64,000 bases of DNA from Ferrimonas sp048263965 (lineage in GTDB: Bacteria > Pseudomonadota > Gammaproteobacteria > Enterobacterales > Shewanellaceae). Position 1 is the stretch's first letter. Each line of letters opens with the position of its first letter. A model generated the notes under the pieces. It worked only from the letters and a program-made list of their open reading frames with translations. It was not told the origin of the DNA and did not search any database. A program made the translations under genes and the position numbers. Below are positions 1-8,367 of the stretch, one piece after another. The stretch spans positions 62,001-126,000 of the forward strand of contig NZ_JBLXDO010000008.1 of the NCBI RefSeq assembly GCF_048263965.1. Direction: 5' to 3'.

Positions 1-1965
1 GTTGAGCACCCTGGCCTTGGTGGTGTCTTTGAACTGCAGCGCCAGGATATCCAGGATCTGTTGCTTAAGGGCCGGATCGTAGATGGGGCAGCCCACCTCG
101 ATGCGTCGGTCGATGTTACGGGTCATCCAGTCGGCGCTGGAGAGGTACACCTTAGGGTCATCGTCATTGTCGAACACCATGATTCTGGGGTGTTCCAGGA
201 AACGGTCGACGATGGAGGTCGCCTGAATATTGTCAGAGACGCCGGCTATTCCGGGCACCAGGGAGCACATGCCGCGGATGATCAACCGGACCCTGACGCC
301 GTTTCTGGAGGCGTCATAGAGCCTCTTGATCAAGCCACTGTCGACCAGGTTATTGAGCTTCAGGGTGATGCCGGCACTCTTGCCGGCCAGTTTGTTCTGA
401 ATCTCCCGGTCGATAAAGCTGTACAGCTTACGCCTGGCGTCATTGGGGGAGACCAGCAGATGATTGAAGCGAAACTTCTTGTAGCTGTGCTCGATAAACT
501 CAAACACGTTCTCCACTTCGGAGCAGATCTCCTCGTGGCAGGTAAACAGGGCGAAATCGGTGTAGATCTTGGCGGTCTTTTCGTGGAAGTTGCCGGTGCC
601 CACATGGGCGTAGTTGCGTAGCTCGCCGTTCTCCATCCGCTTGATGAGGATCAGCTTGGAGTGGATCTTCAAGGTGGGGATGCCGAAGTTGATCCGCACG
701 CCGTGGTCGGTGAGGAACTTGGCCCAACCTATGTTGGCTTCCTCGTCGAACCTGGCCTGCAACTCTACCACCACGGAAACGTCCTTGCCGTTTTTCACCG
801 CCTCGATGAGGGAGTGCACAATCTGGGAGTTCTTGGCCACCCGGTAGATGTTGATCTTGATGGAGCGCACCGCAGGGTCGAACGCCGCCTGGCGCAGCAT
901 CTCGGTGACATGGCTGAAGGCGTGATAGGGGTAATAGAGCAGTATGTCCCGTGAACGGATCGCCGCAAAGGTGTTGGGGTGGGCGGTAAACTGGTTGCTG
1001 CGCAGCGCCGGCACCTTGGGGTTTTCCAGGTAGCCCCGGCCCGGGTTGGGAAAGGCGATAAAGTCGCGGAAGCTGTGGTATCGCCCTCCGGGAATCATGG
1101 CATTGGCGGCGGTGATCCCCAGTTTTTGCTGCAGCATCTCCTGCATGGTCTGGGGCATCTCCCTGTCGTAGACGAAGCTCACCGGCTCGGCGGTCAGCCT
1201 CTGCTTCAGTCCCGAGGACATCTTCTCCAGCAGGCTCATCTCTATCTCATCAGAGAGGTCATACTCGGCGTCCCGGGTCAGCTTAATGGAGTAGCACTCG
1301 ACGGTGTCGAACTCGAAGAAGCCGGTGAACACCTCTGCCAAACAGTAGCGGATGATGTTGTCCAGTAGGATCAGGGTTTTCTTCTTCTTGCTGCCCTGTG
1401 TGGGCAGCTGGACGAAGCGGGGAACCTGGGCGGTGGGCACCTCTAGCAGGCTGTGAGTAACCTGCTCCCCTTTGCGAATGGCGGTGACCAGGTAGGTGGT
1501 ACCGTCATTGAGGGTGCGGGAGATGTTGGTATCGTCGGTGATGATCAGCGGCACGATGTGGCGACGGATCTTGTCGCGGAAGTGCTTTTTCAGCCACCTT
1601 CCTTGCTCTGGTGAGAGTTGGGTTTCGTTGACCAGAAAGATGTTGCGGCGGGCAAGATCCAGCAGCAGCTGCTTGTAGATCTCATCGAATTTTCCCTGGA
1701 GCTCCAGCACCTTGTCGTTGATTGCCGCCAGCAGGTTGCGGGCACGCTGACCACGACCCTTGGACTCATCGATGAGGATCTGGCGGCGGACATCCGCCAC
1801 CCGCACCCGGAAAAATTCGTCCTGATTGTTGGAGTAGATGCCGAGGAAGCGGACACGCTCGATCACCGGCACCTTGGGATCGGCCGCTTCCTGCAGTACC
1901 CGCTCGTTAAAGGACAGCCAACTGAGCTCTTTTTCTATGTAGGGAAAACTCGTTTGCGCAGACAT
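1..1965 (-). CDS. ppk: Polyphosphate kinase 1, C-terminus cut by window edge
   Basis: Makes and degrades inorganic polyphosphate by moving the ATP gamma-phosphate onto the chain through a phosphohistidine. I translated the minus strand from the ATG at 1965: 655 codons stay open to base 1, against about 690 for the family, so only the last few dozen residues are missing. The N-terminus has the usual KELSWLSFNERVL block. The two catalytic histidines fall at residue 435 (in KIHSKL, bases 661-663) and residue 454 (in YAHVGTGNF, bases 604-606), the same numbers I recall for the E. coli enzyme. A good ribosome site (AGAAGGACC) precedes the start. A Pho-box-like repeat lies 36 bp upstream and the pst operon lies close by, which fits phosphate-starvation control. 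Identification is firm. Confidence 0.97.
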   Translation of the reverse strand, partial: MSAQTSFPYIEKELSWLSFNERVLQEAADPKVPVIERVRFLGIYSNNQDEFFRVRVADVRRQILIDESKGRGQRARNLLAAINDKVLELQGKFDEIYKQLLLDLARRNIFLVNETQLSPEQGRWLKKHFRDKIRRHIVPLIITDDTNISRTLNDGTTYLVTAIRKGEQVTHSLLEVPTAQVPRFVQLPTQGSKKKKTLILLDNIIRYCLAEVFTGFFEFDTVECYSIKLTRDAEYDLSDEIEMSLLEKMSSGLKQRLTAEPVSFVYDREMPQTMQEMLQQKLGITAANAMIPGGRYHSFRDFIAFPNPGRGYLENPKVPALRSNQFTAHPNTFAAIRSRDILLYYPYHAFSHVTEMLRQAAFDPAVRSIKINIYRVAKNSQIVHSLIEAVKNGKDVSVVVELQARFDEEANIGWAKFLTDHGVRINFGIPTLKIHSKLILIKRMENGELRNYAHVGTGNFHEKTAKIYTDFALFTCHEEICSEVENVFEFIEHSYKKFRFNHLLVSPNDARRKLYSFIDREIQNKLAGKSAGITLKLNNLVDSGLIKRLYDASRNGVRVRLIIRGMCSLVPGIAGVSDNIQATSIVDRFLEHPRIMVFDNDDDPKVYLSSADWMTRNIDRRIEVGCPIYDPALKQQILDILALQFKDTTKARVLN

Positions 1966-2000
1966 CTTAGGGTCCTTCTAAAGTGAATTGCGCACATTCT

Positions 2001-2018
2001 CTGTCAGAAAAGTGTCAT
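2001..2018 (+). promoter_or_regulatory. Pho-box-like direct repeat between gcvR and ppk
   Basis: Two 7-mers, CTGTCAG and GTGTCAT, separated by AAAA, match the PhoB pattern (CTGTCAT, 4 nt, CTGTCAT) at 12 of 14 positions. A third, weaker 7-mer (ATGAAAC) follows after another 4 nt. The repeat reads on the plus strand, whereas ppk, 36 bp away, is on the minus strand, so the orientation is reversed relative to a classical PhoB-activated promoter. It is either a reversed PhoB site for ppk or a chance match. Confidence 0.5.
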
Positions 2019-2047
2019 CCTTATGAAACTTAGCAGAGAATTTTCAG

Positions 2048-2554
2048 TTAGTTGGCGATACGCTCATACTCCACCATCAAATCATCACCCAGGGTAAACA
2101 GTTCCTGCTCAATTCGGTCGAGGCTGGCTTCATCCGGGGCGGCCAGCAGGATATTGAGACGGAACAGCGGCACGCCGGTGTGGTTGGCGGTGTCCAGATC
2201 GCTCTCCAGCTGTTCGATGTTGGCGTGATTGGCCTTGAGAATCTGGGTTACCGCGGCAACGATGCCGGGACGATCATTACCGATCACCTCGACCTGGAAT
2301 TGCAGGACGGGCTGACTTTTCGGGGCCACAGGCTGCAGTACGATGCTGAGCTTGGGCACATCCGCCAACTGGCGCTTGAGGGCGTCTGAGTTCTCCTTGG
2401 GCAGTTCCAGCTCGATGATGCCTGCATAGCGGTCGCCCACCCGTCGCAGGCTGGCGTCCAGCCAGTTGGCACCGTTGTCTTTTAAGATCTGGGCAAGGGT
2501 CTCGGTAATACCAGGGTAATCCTCACCGATTACGCTGGCGATCCATTTGTCCAT
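2048..2554 (-). CDS. gcvR: Glycine cleavage system repressor GcvR (two ACT domains)
   Basis: 168 residues made of two ACT domains (about 1-80 and 88-165), the family's usual size and layout. GcvR binds glycine and represses the glycine cleavage operon by contacting GcvA. The opening MDKWIASVIGEDYPGI and the second-domain VIGNDRPGIVAAVT are typical ACT glycine/aspartate loops. It starts at ATG 2554 with AAGGAG upstream, is divergent from pstC, and lies upstream of ppk on the same strand. No gcv genes are in the window, so the regulatory target is inferred from family knowledge. Confidence 0.88.
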   Translation of the reverse strand: MDKWIASVIGEDYPGITETLAQILKDNGANWLDASLRRVGDRYAGIIELELPKENSDALKRQLADVPKLSIVLQPVAPKSQPVLQFQVEVIGNDRPGIVAAVTQILKANHANIEQLESDLDTANHTGVPLFRLNILLAAPDEASLDRIEQELFTLGDDLMVEYERIAN

Positions 2555-2586
2555 AGGGGCTCCTTATGCGCTCTTTGTGACTCGGG

Positions 2587-2620
2587 GTGTAACACTAGTG
2601 TCATACAACCGACATATACT
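2587..2620 (+). promoter_or_regulatory. Pho box and -10 of the pst operon
   Basis: Three 7-mers at 11-bp steps, GTGTAAC (2587), GTGTCAT (2598) and CCGACAT (2609), each separated by 4 nt, followed by a -10 hexamer TATACT at 2615-2620. The middle repeat ends 10 nt before the -10, the normal geometry for PhoB replacing a -35. It sits 48 bp upstream of the pstC start and points the right way, so PhoB activation in phosphate starvation is likely. Confidence 0.8.
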
Positions 2621-2667
2621 CCCCAACAATTTCAGAAACGACTGCTCCCATTTGCTCGAGGATATTG

Positions 2668-4896
2668 ATGGAACAGACGATTGTTGACCGATATCGTGCC
2701 AGCAACAGGCGCCTGCTCAAGGACAGGCTGGCGAAGTACGGTGTCACCTCCGGCGGCGTCATGGTGCTGATCGCCCTGCTGCTGATCTTCTTTTACCTGC
2801 TCTACGTTGTTGCGCCGGTATTCAAGGGAGCCAGTCTGACCCCGGTTTACACTACCAGTGTAAGCGACGAGGCTGCGACGGTTCAGTTGGGGACCGATGA
2901 GCAGAAGGAGTATCTTTACCGTATCATGTCCTCCGGCAAGGTACAGTTTTTTTCGTTGGGTTCCAAAGACCTAACTACAGACCTACAGGTGCCCGTGGCA
3001 CCGGGCCTGACCGGTACCGGTTCAGCCCGCAGTAACCCCGCTCAGCGCAGCTCGGCGCTGGCCTTTGATAATGGTTCAGTGTGGGTGGTTCAGCCGGACT
3101 TTGCCATCAGCTACCCCAATGATGTGCGCACCATTACCCCCCAGCTTCGCTACCCCCTGGGGAAGGAGGCGATTCAGTTGAGTGACGGCCTGGCCATCGA
3201 CCAACTGGTATTTGCCTCAGGCGAAGAGGCCAGCACCTTTATCTGGAGCGACACCGAGTCTGACGCCCTGCATCTGACCCGCATGAGTGCCGAGGTGGAC
3301 TTTCTCACCGATGAGGTGGTGTGGACCCGTGAAGATCACCAGCTGCCGCGCCCCGCCGAGCCGGTGAGCAAGATGCTGCTGACTCCGGATCAGCGCAACC
3401 TGATGCTGCTGGCCGGTGATCGCATTACCGTGCTCAACGTGGAGTACGGCGACGAGATCTTCATTGAGCAGGTGCTGGAGCCCGCCGAGAGTGGCGCTCA
3501 CATCACCGACATTGAACTGTTGGCCGGTGCCAGCTCGCTGATGGTGGCCAACGATAACGGCATCATCTCCCAGTGGTTCCAGGTGCCGGGCAAAGACGGT
3601 CGTCGTTTCCAACGCATCCGCGATTTTGACACCGGAAATGGGGCGGTGTCCCTGGCGTCCGAATTTTTCCGCAAGAGCTTCGTGGTCGGCACCGACAATG
3701 GCGACGTTCAGCTGTTCTACACCACCAGTGAAAACAAGCTGCTGACCGAGCCCCTGGGCAGTGCCCCGGTCGATACCATGGCATTCTCCCCCCGGGGGAA
3801 CGGCCTGGTGATTCAAGCCGGTAACACCCTGACCTTTGCCGAGCTGGACAACGCTCACCCCGAGGTTTCCTGGAGCGCCCTGTGGACCAAGGTCTGGTAT
3901 GAAGGCTATCCCGAGCCTCAGTTTGTCTGGCAGTCCACCTCAGGCTCCGATGATTTTGAAGCCAAGCTCAGCCTGATGCCCCTGGCGTTCGGTACCCTGA
4001 AGGCGGCCCTGTACGCCATGCTGTTTGCCACCCCTCTGGCCCTGGCTGGTGCCATCTACACCGCCTACTTCATGTCCGGACGGGTGCGCAGCATCGTCAA
4101 ACCGACGGTAGAGATCATGGAGGCCCTGCCGACGGTGATTCTGGGCTTCTTGGCCGGGCTGTGGCTGGCCCCCCTGGTGGAGGACAACCTGCCCGGCATC
4201 TTCATGCTGCTGTTCTCCCTGCCTGTGTCTGTTCTGCTGGCGGCCTTTGCCTGGAACATGTTGCCCAGAGAGATTCAGAACTCCCGCTTCGGTGAGATGC
4301 GCGAGCTGATGCTGATCCCCCTGCTGCTGCTGGTGGGCTGGGGCGCCATCGAGCTGAGTCCTGTGGTGGAAAATGCCTTTATGGGTGGCGACGCCCGTGG
4401 TTTCGTGACCAACGAGCTGGGCATCACCTTTGACCAGCGCAATGCGTTGGTTGTGGGCATCGCCATGGGTTTTGCGGTGATTCCCACCATCTTCTCCATC
4501 GCCGAAGACGCGGTGTTCTCTGTGCCTCGTCACCTGATTAATGGCTCACTGGCTCTGGGGGCCACCCAGTGGCAGACCCTGGTTCGGGTGGTGATGCTTA
4601 CGGCCAGCCCAGGCATATTCTCTGCAGTGATGATGGGGGTGGGCCGAGCCGTCGGTGAGACCATGATCGTGCTGATGGCCACGGGTAACACCCCGCTGAT
4701 GGAGTGGAACATCTTCGAGGGGATGCGCACCCTCTCCGCCAACATCGCTGTTGAGATGCCGGAATCGGCCATCGGCAGCTCCCACTACCGGGTGCTGTTC
4801 CTGACCGCCTTCGTGCTCTTTATCTTCACCTTTATCTTTAACACTCTGGCTGAGTTCATCCGCCAGCGTCTGCGCGACAAGTACAGCTCCCTGTAA
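2668..4896 (+). CDS. pstC: Phosphate ABC transporter permease PstC, long form
   Basis: Inner-membrane permease of the high-affinity phosphate importer. At 742 residues it is more than twice the E. coli protein. One N-terminal membrane segment (about residues 23-50) is followed by a roughly 380-residue soluble part with beta-propeller-like short repeats. The standard six-helix binding-protein-dependent permease domain starts near residue 440, with an EAA-loop-like stretch around residue 630 (LALGATQWQTL). Long PstC proteins of this kind occur in Shewanella and Vibrio. ATG 2668 is chosen over the TTG three bases earlier because GAGGA sits 5 nt upstream. The stop overlaps the next possible ATG by one base. 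No pstS is adjacent, so the binding protein must lie elsewhere. Confidence 0.95.
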   Translation: MEQTIVDRYRASNRRLLKDRLAKYGVTSGGVMVLIALLLIFFYLLYVVAPVFKGASLTPVYTTSVSDEAATVQLGTDEQKEYLYRIMSSGKVQFFSLGSKDLTTDLQVPVAPGLTGTGSARSNPAQRSSALAFDNGSVWVVQPDFAISYPNDVRTITPQLRYPLGKEAIQLSDGLAIDQLVFASGEEASTFIWSDTESDALHLTRMSAEVDFLTDEVVWTREDHQLPRPAEPVSKMLLTPDQRNLMLLAGDRITVLNVEYGDEIFIEQVLEPAESGAHITDIELLAGASSLMVANDNGIISQWFQVPGKDGRRFQRIRDFDTGNGAVSLASEFFRKSFVVGTDNGDVQLFYTTSENKLLTEPLGSAPVDTMAFSPRGNGLVIQAGNTLTFAELDNAHPEVSWSALWTKVWYEGYPEPQFVWQSTSGSDDFEAKLSLMPLAFGTLKAALYAMLFATPLALAGAIYTAYFMSGRVRSIVKPTVEIMEALPTVILGFLAGLWLAPLVEDNLPGIFMLLFSLPVSVLLAAFAWNMLPREIQNSRFGEMRELMLIPLLLLVGWGAIELSPVVENAFMGGDARGFVTNELGITFDQRNALVVGIAMGFAVIPTIFSIAEDAVFSVPRHLINGSLALGATQWQTLVRVVMLTASPGIFSAVMMGVGRAVGETMIVLMATGNTPLMEWNIFEGMRTLSANIAVEMPESAIGSSHYRVLFLTAFVLFIFTFIFNTLAEFIRQRLRDKYSSL

Positions 4897-4913
4897 TGGA
4901 AGGTAATAAATCA

Positions 4914-6563
4914 ATGGGTAAGTGGATTAAATCGGGCTCTCCCTGGATCTGGATGACCGCAGGTTCGGTTAGCCTCAGCTTGATTGCTGTACTGGGTCTG
5001 TTGCTGATGATCGCCTGGCGTGGCCTGGTCTACTTCTGGCCATCCCCGGTTCATCAGCTGGAGCTGGAAGTGGCCAACGGCCAGATTGAAACCGTCATTG
5101 GTGAGATCTATGACCGGGAGCAGGTGCCGCTGGAGCGCATCCTGCAGGCCGGCGTCGAACTGAAGACCGATGAGGAGTTTGTCACCCGCTACCTGATCAA
5201 GACCGGTAACCGTGAGTATGTGCCTCTGGATTTCCGCTGGGTGCTGGAGCCGATGATCCAGTCCGATACCCAGCCGGTGGATGTGGCGGTATTCGAGCGC
5301 AACAAGAACGGCAACTTCTACGGCTTTCCGGTGGAGCTCAGTTTCAACGGCCAGATCTACACCGGTGCCGACATCCATGACCAACTGCTGCTGGCCATCG
5401 ACAAGGCCGCTGAGATCAATGATGAAGCGGAAGAGCTGCAGAAGGTGGACATCGGCCGCATCAACTATGAGTTGGAGCGCCTGCGTCTGGACCAGCGCAA
5501 GCTGGAGCTGAAAAACGCCCTGACCGAAGAGGCGCTGGCGGATCTGGCCAAGCGTCGTCAGCAGCTGGATGATGAATACCAGGGTCTGGAGAAGGAACTG
5601 TTCGCCCTGCGCGATAAGGCCGCCGAAGACTATGTGGTGGTTCGTGACATGCGCGGTGAGCGGGTCACTCTGCCCATGGACGGCGTGCTGGATGTGGCCT
5701 TCCCCAATGAGCTGGGTTTTGGCGGCAAGGTGGCGCACTGGATGCACGCGGTGGCCAAGTTTGTCAGTGACGACCCCCGTGAGGCCAACACCGAGGGTGG
5801 GGTGTTCCCGGCCATCTTCGGCACCGTATTCATGGTGCTGCTGATGGCGGTGATCGTTACCCCCTTTGGTGTCATCGCGGCAGTCTACCTGCACGAATAC
5901 GCGGCCAAGAACGCTCTGACCAAGCTGATTCGCATCGCGGTGATCAACCTGGCTGGCGTGCCCTCCATCGTTTACGGGGTATTTGGCCTGGGCTTCTTCG
6001 TCTACATGGTGGGCGGCTCCCTGGATGACCTGTTCTACCCGGAGGCGTTGCCGAATCCTACCTTTGGTACCCCTGGGGTGATCTGGTCTGCCCTGACCCT
6101 GGCGATCCTGACCCTGCCTGTGGTGATCGTATCCACCGAGGAGGGCCTGTCCCGCATCCCGTCGGCAGTACGACATGGCTCCCTGGCCCTGGGCGCTACC
6201 AAGGCGGAAACCCTGTGGCGCATCGTTATCCCCATGGCCAGCCCGGCGATCATGACCGGCCTGATTCTGGCGGTGGCTCGCGCCGCCGGTGAGGTGGCGC
6301 CCCTGATGCTGGTGGGTGTGGTGAAACTGGCCTCCACCCTGCCGGTGGATGGCAACTGGCCATACATCCACCTGGATCGTAAATTTATGCATCTGGGCTT
6401 CCACATCTATGATGTGGGTTTCCAGAGCCCTAACGTGGAAGCGGCACGTCCGCTGGTCTACGCCACCTCGTTCCTGCTGGTCAGCGTGATTGTTGCGCTT
6501 AACCTGACCGCCATTGGCGTACGTAACCACCTTCGTGAAAAATTCCGTTCCTTGGAACACTAA
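4914..6563 (+). CDS. pstA: Phosphate ABC transporter permease PstA, long form
   Basis: Second permease of the phosphate importer, 549 residues against about 300 in E. coli. A membrane segment near residues 12-35 is followed by a roughly 250-residue periplasmic insertion. That insertion contains a strong heptad-like coiled coil (about residues 165-240, rich in E, K, L and R). The permease domain starts near residue 299. I prefer ATG 4914, which has GGAAGG 10 nt upstream, over the ATG at 4896 overlapping the pstC stop. PstC and PstA both carry large extracytoplasmic additions, so these probably form one joint periplasmic structure (inference). Confidence 0.95.
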   Translation: MGKWIKSGSPWIWMTAGSVSLSLIAVLGLLLMIAWRGLVYFWPSPVHQLELEVANGQIETVIGEIYDREQVPLERILQAGVELKTDEEFVTRYLIKTGNREYVPLDFRWVLEPMIQSDTQPVDVAVFERNKNGNFYGFPVELSFNGQIYTGADIHDQLLLAIDKAAEINDEAEELQKVDIGRINYELERLRLDQRKLELKNALTEEALADLAKRRQQLDDEYQGLEKELFALRDKAAEDYVVVRDMRGERVTLPMDGVLDVAFPNELGFGGKVAHWMHAVAKFVSDDPREANTEGGVFPAIFGTVFMVLLMAVIVTPFGVIAAVYLHEYAAKNALTKLIRIAVINLAGVPSIVYGVFGLGFFVYMVGGSLDDLFYPEALPNPTFGTPGVIWSALTLAILTLPVVIVSTEEGLSRIPSAVRHGSLALGATKAETLWRIVIPMASPAIMTGLILAVARAAGEVAPLMLVGVVKLASTLPVDGNWPYIHLDRKFMHLGFHIYDVGFQSPNVEAARPLVYATSFLLVSVIVALNLTAIGVRNHLREKFRSLEH

Positions 6564-6578
6564 GCCGAGACGACCAAG

Positions 6579-7397
6579 ATGATTGCTATTGAAACCCTGA
6601 ACAAATCCTCGGCGCCGCTGGATCTGAAACAGCTGTCGCCTGAGATGACCGCGTTTGACATCAATAACCTGGATCTCTTCTATGGTGACAAGCAGGCGTT
6701 GTCCGGCATTACCATGAAGATTCCCCGTAACCAGGTGACTGCCTTCATCGGCCCCTCAGGTTGTGGTAAGTCCACCCTGCTGCGCTGCCTGAACCGGATG
6801 AACGATCTGGTGGACAGCTGTCGGGTGGAGGGGCAGATTCTGCTCAACAACGACGACATCTACGGCAAGCATGTGGATGTGGCCTCTCTGCGCCGCAACG
6901 TGGGCATGGTGTTCCAGCGTCCAAACCCCTTCCCCAAGTCGATCTATGAAAACGTGGTGTACGGCCTGCGCCTGCAGGGCGTCAACAACCGCCGTGAGCT
7001 GGACGACGCGGTAGAGAGCGCCCTGAAGGGCGCCGCCCTGTGGGACGAGGTGAAGGATCGGCTGCACGACAACGCCTTTGGCCTCTCCGGTGGTCAGCAG
7101 CAGCGTCTGGTGATCGCCCGCGCCATCGCCATTCAACCTGAAGTGCTATTGCTGGATGAGCCCACTTCGGCTCTGGACCCCATCTCCACCCTGACCATTG
7201 AGGAGCTGATTCACACCCTCAAGGACCAGTTCACCGTGGTGATTGTGACCCACAACATGCAGCAGGCGGCTCGTGTGTCCGATCAGACCGCCTTCATGTA
7301 TATGGGCGAGTTGATCGAGTACAGTGACACCAACACCCTGTTTACCACGCCAGCGAAGAAAAAGACCGAAGACTACATTACCGGTCGTTACGGATAA
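6579..7397 (+). CDS. pstB: Phosphate ABC transporter ATPase PstB
   Basis: ATP-binding subunit that powers phosphate import. At 272 residues it is slightly longer than E. coli PstB because of a roughly 25-residue N-terminal tail. It has Walker A GPSGCGKST, the Q-loop region VFQRPNPFP typical of PstB, the signature LSGGQQQR, Walker B LLLDEPTSALD, and the H-loop in VTHNMQQA. It starts 15 bp after pstA and ends 12 bp before phoU, so the four genes form one transcript. Confidence 0.97.
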   Translation: MIAIETLNKSSAPLDLKQLSPEMTAFDINNLDLFYGDKQALSGITMKIPRNQVTAFIGPSGCGKSTLLRCLNRMNDLVDSCRVEGQILLNNDDIYGKHVDVASLRRNVGMVFQRPNPFPKSIYENVVYGLRLQGVNNRRELDDAVESALKGAALWDEVKDRLHDNAFGLSGGQQQRLVIARAIAIQPEVLLLDEPTSALDPISTLTIEELIHTLKDQFTVVIVTHNMQQAARVSDQTAFMYMGELIEYSDTNTLFTTPAKKKTEDYITGRYG

Positions 7398-7409
7398 GGA
7401 TTGAAGCCG

Positions 7410-8117
7410 ATGGACAACAACAACCTGGGAAGACACATCTCCGGACAGTTCAATGTGGAGCTGGAGGATGTTCGCAGCCAAGTGATGGCCATGGGCGGCT
7501 TGCTGGAGCAGCAGCTGAACGATGCCCTGGAGGCGCTGCAAAGCGGTGACGGAGAACTGGCCCGCAAGGTGATGAGCGCCGATCGTAAGATCAACTCCAT
7601 GGAAGTGAAAATTGACGAGGAGTGTGCCCGCATCATCGCCAAACGCCAGCCTGCGGCCTCCGATCTGCGCCTGATCCTGGCGATCTCCAAAACCACCGCC
7701 GACCTCGAACGTATCGGTGATGCCTGTGTACGCGTGGCCAAGGCGGTGATCGACAATAACGAAGGCAACCGCAAGGGGATGTTGGTCTCCATGGAGGCCA
7801 TGGGCCGCCACTCCGCCCGTATGCTGCACGACACCCTGGATGCCTTTGCCCGCATGGACATCGACGCTGCGTTCCGCCTGCACAAGGAGGATCGTAAGCT
7901 GGATAAGGAGTTCGAAGCGGTGTTCCGTCAGCTGATGACCTTCATGATGGAGGACCCGCGCTCCATCCCCGGCATCCTGGATGTGATGTGGGCTGCCCGC
8001 GCCCTGGAGCGCATTGGTGACCGCTGTCAGAACATCTGTGAGTACGTTATCTACTTTGTGAAGGGTAAGGACGTGCGCCACATGGATACCGAGGATATGG
8101 AAGACCTGTTGGGTTAA
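7410..8117 (+). CDS. phoU: Phosphate signalling regulator PhoU
   Basis: Links Pst transporter activity to the PhoR/PhoB system and restrains the Pho regulon when phosphate is ample. It is 235 residues with two three-helix PhoU repeats, each carrying an E/D-rich metal-cluster motif (KTTADLERIGDACVRVAK near residue 95 and WAARALERIGDRCQNICE near residue 200). ATG 7410 has AAGGA 9 nt upstream and is preferred to the in-frame TTG at 7401. It is the last gene of pstCAB-phoU, followed by a clear terminator. Confidence 0.97.
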   Translation: MDNNNLGRHISGQFNVELEDVRSQVMAMGGLLEQQLNDALEALQSGDGELARKVMSADRKINSMEVKIDEECARIIAKRQPAASDLRLILAISKTTADLERIGDACVRVAKAVIDNNEGNRKGMLVSMEAMGRHSARMLHDTLDAFARMDIDAAFRLHKEDRKLDKEFEAVFRQLMTFMMEDPRSIPGILDVMWAARALERIGDRCQNICEYVIYFVKGKDVRHMDTEDMEDLLG

Positions 8118-8141
8118 CCCTGTGGTCCTTCCTGTTCGTGA

Positions 8142-8171
8142 AAGCCGGGCCTGGTGCCCGGCTTTGTTGAT
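8142..8171 (+). terminator. Intrinsic terminator after phoU
   Basis: A 10-bp perfect stem, AAAGCCGGGC with GCCCGGCTTT, around the loop CTGGT, 25 nt after the phoU stop. The following sequence is only moderately T-rich. Confidence 0.85.
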
Positions 8172-8189
8172 CCGTTTTACTCCCTTCTT

Positions 8190-8217
8190 ATTGTGACTGG
8201 GAGGCCAGTCACAATAC
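8190..8217. promoter_or_regulatory. 28-bp palindrome upstream of the APC transporter gene
   Basis: Arms TATTGTGACTGG and CCAGTCACAATA are perfect 12-bp complements around GAGG. The palindrome ends 24 bp upstream of a TATAAT at 8242-8247, which has no good -35. It looks like an activator or repressor operator. It is not a CRP site, because the TGTGA and TCACA halves are 12 bp apart instead of 6. It lacks a T-run and is separate from the phoU terminator, so it is unlikely to be a terminator. Confidence 0.55.
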
Positions 8218-8241
8218 GTCAAGTTTGCTTAATTTCATTCT

Positions 8242-8247
8242 TATAAT
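8242..8247 (+). promoter_or_regulatory. Candidate -10 element for the APC transporter gene
   Basis: A consensus TATAAT 120 bp upstream of the GTG start. No -35 hexamer with 16-18 bp spacing is convincing, which would fit dependence on an activator bound at the palindrome just upstream. Confidence 0.45.
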
Positions 8248-8367
8248 CTGATTTGTAAGGGATATTTGCGCCTTTCATTGTGCAATCATGGCTGCTTGAT
8301 ATGGCTAGGGAAGGCAGCTATTGACCCTGCAATTGGGTCTGTGGCTTAAGGTAAGAGGGAGTCATCG

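Noticed and set aside
4911..6560. 549-codon open frame antisense to pstA
   Set aside because: It mirrors pstA codon by codon, is rich in His/Gln/Gly as expected of the complement of a GC-rich gene, and has no family features.
8190..8217. Palindrome as a CRP site
   Set aside because: It has TGTGA and TCACA, but 12 bp apart instead of 6.
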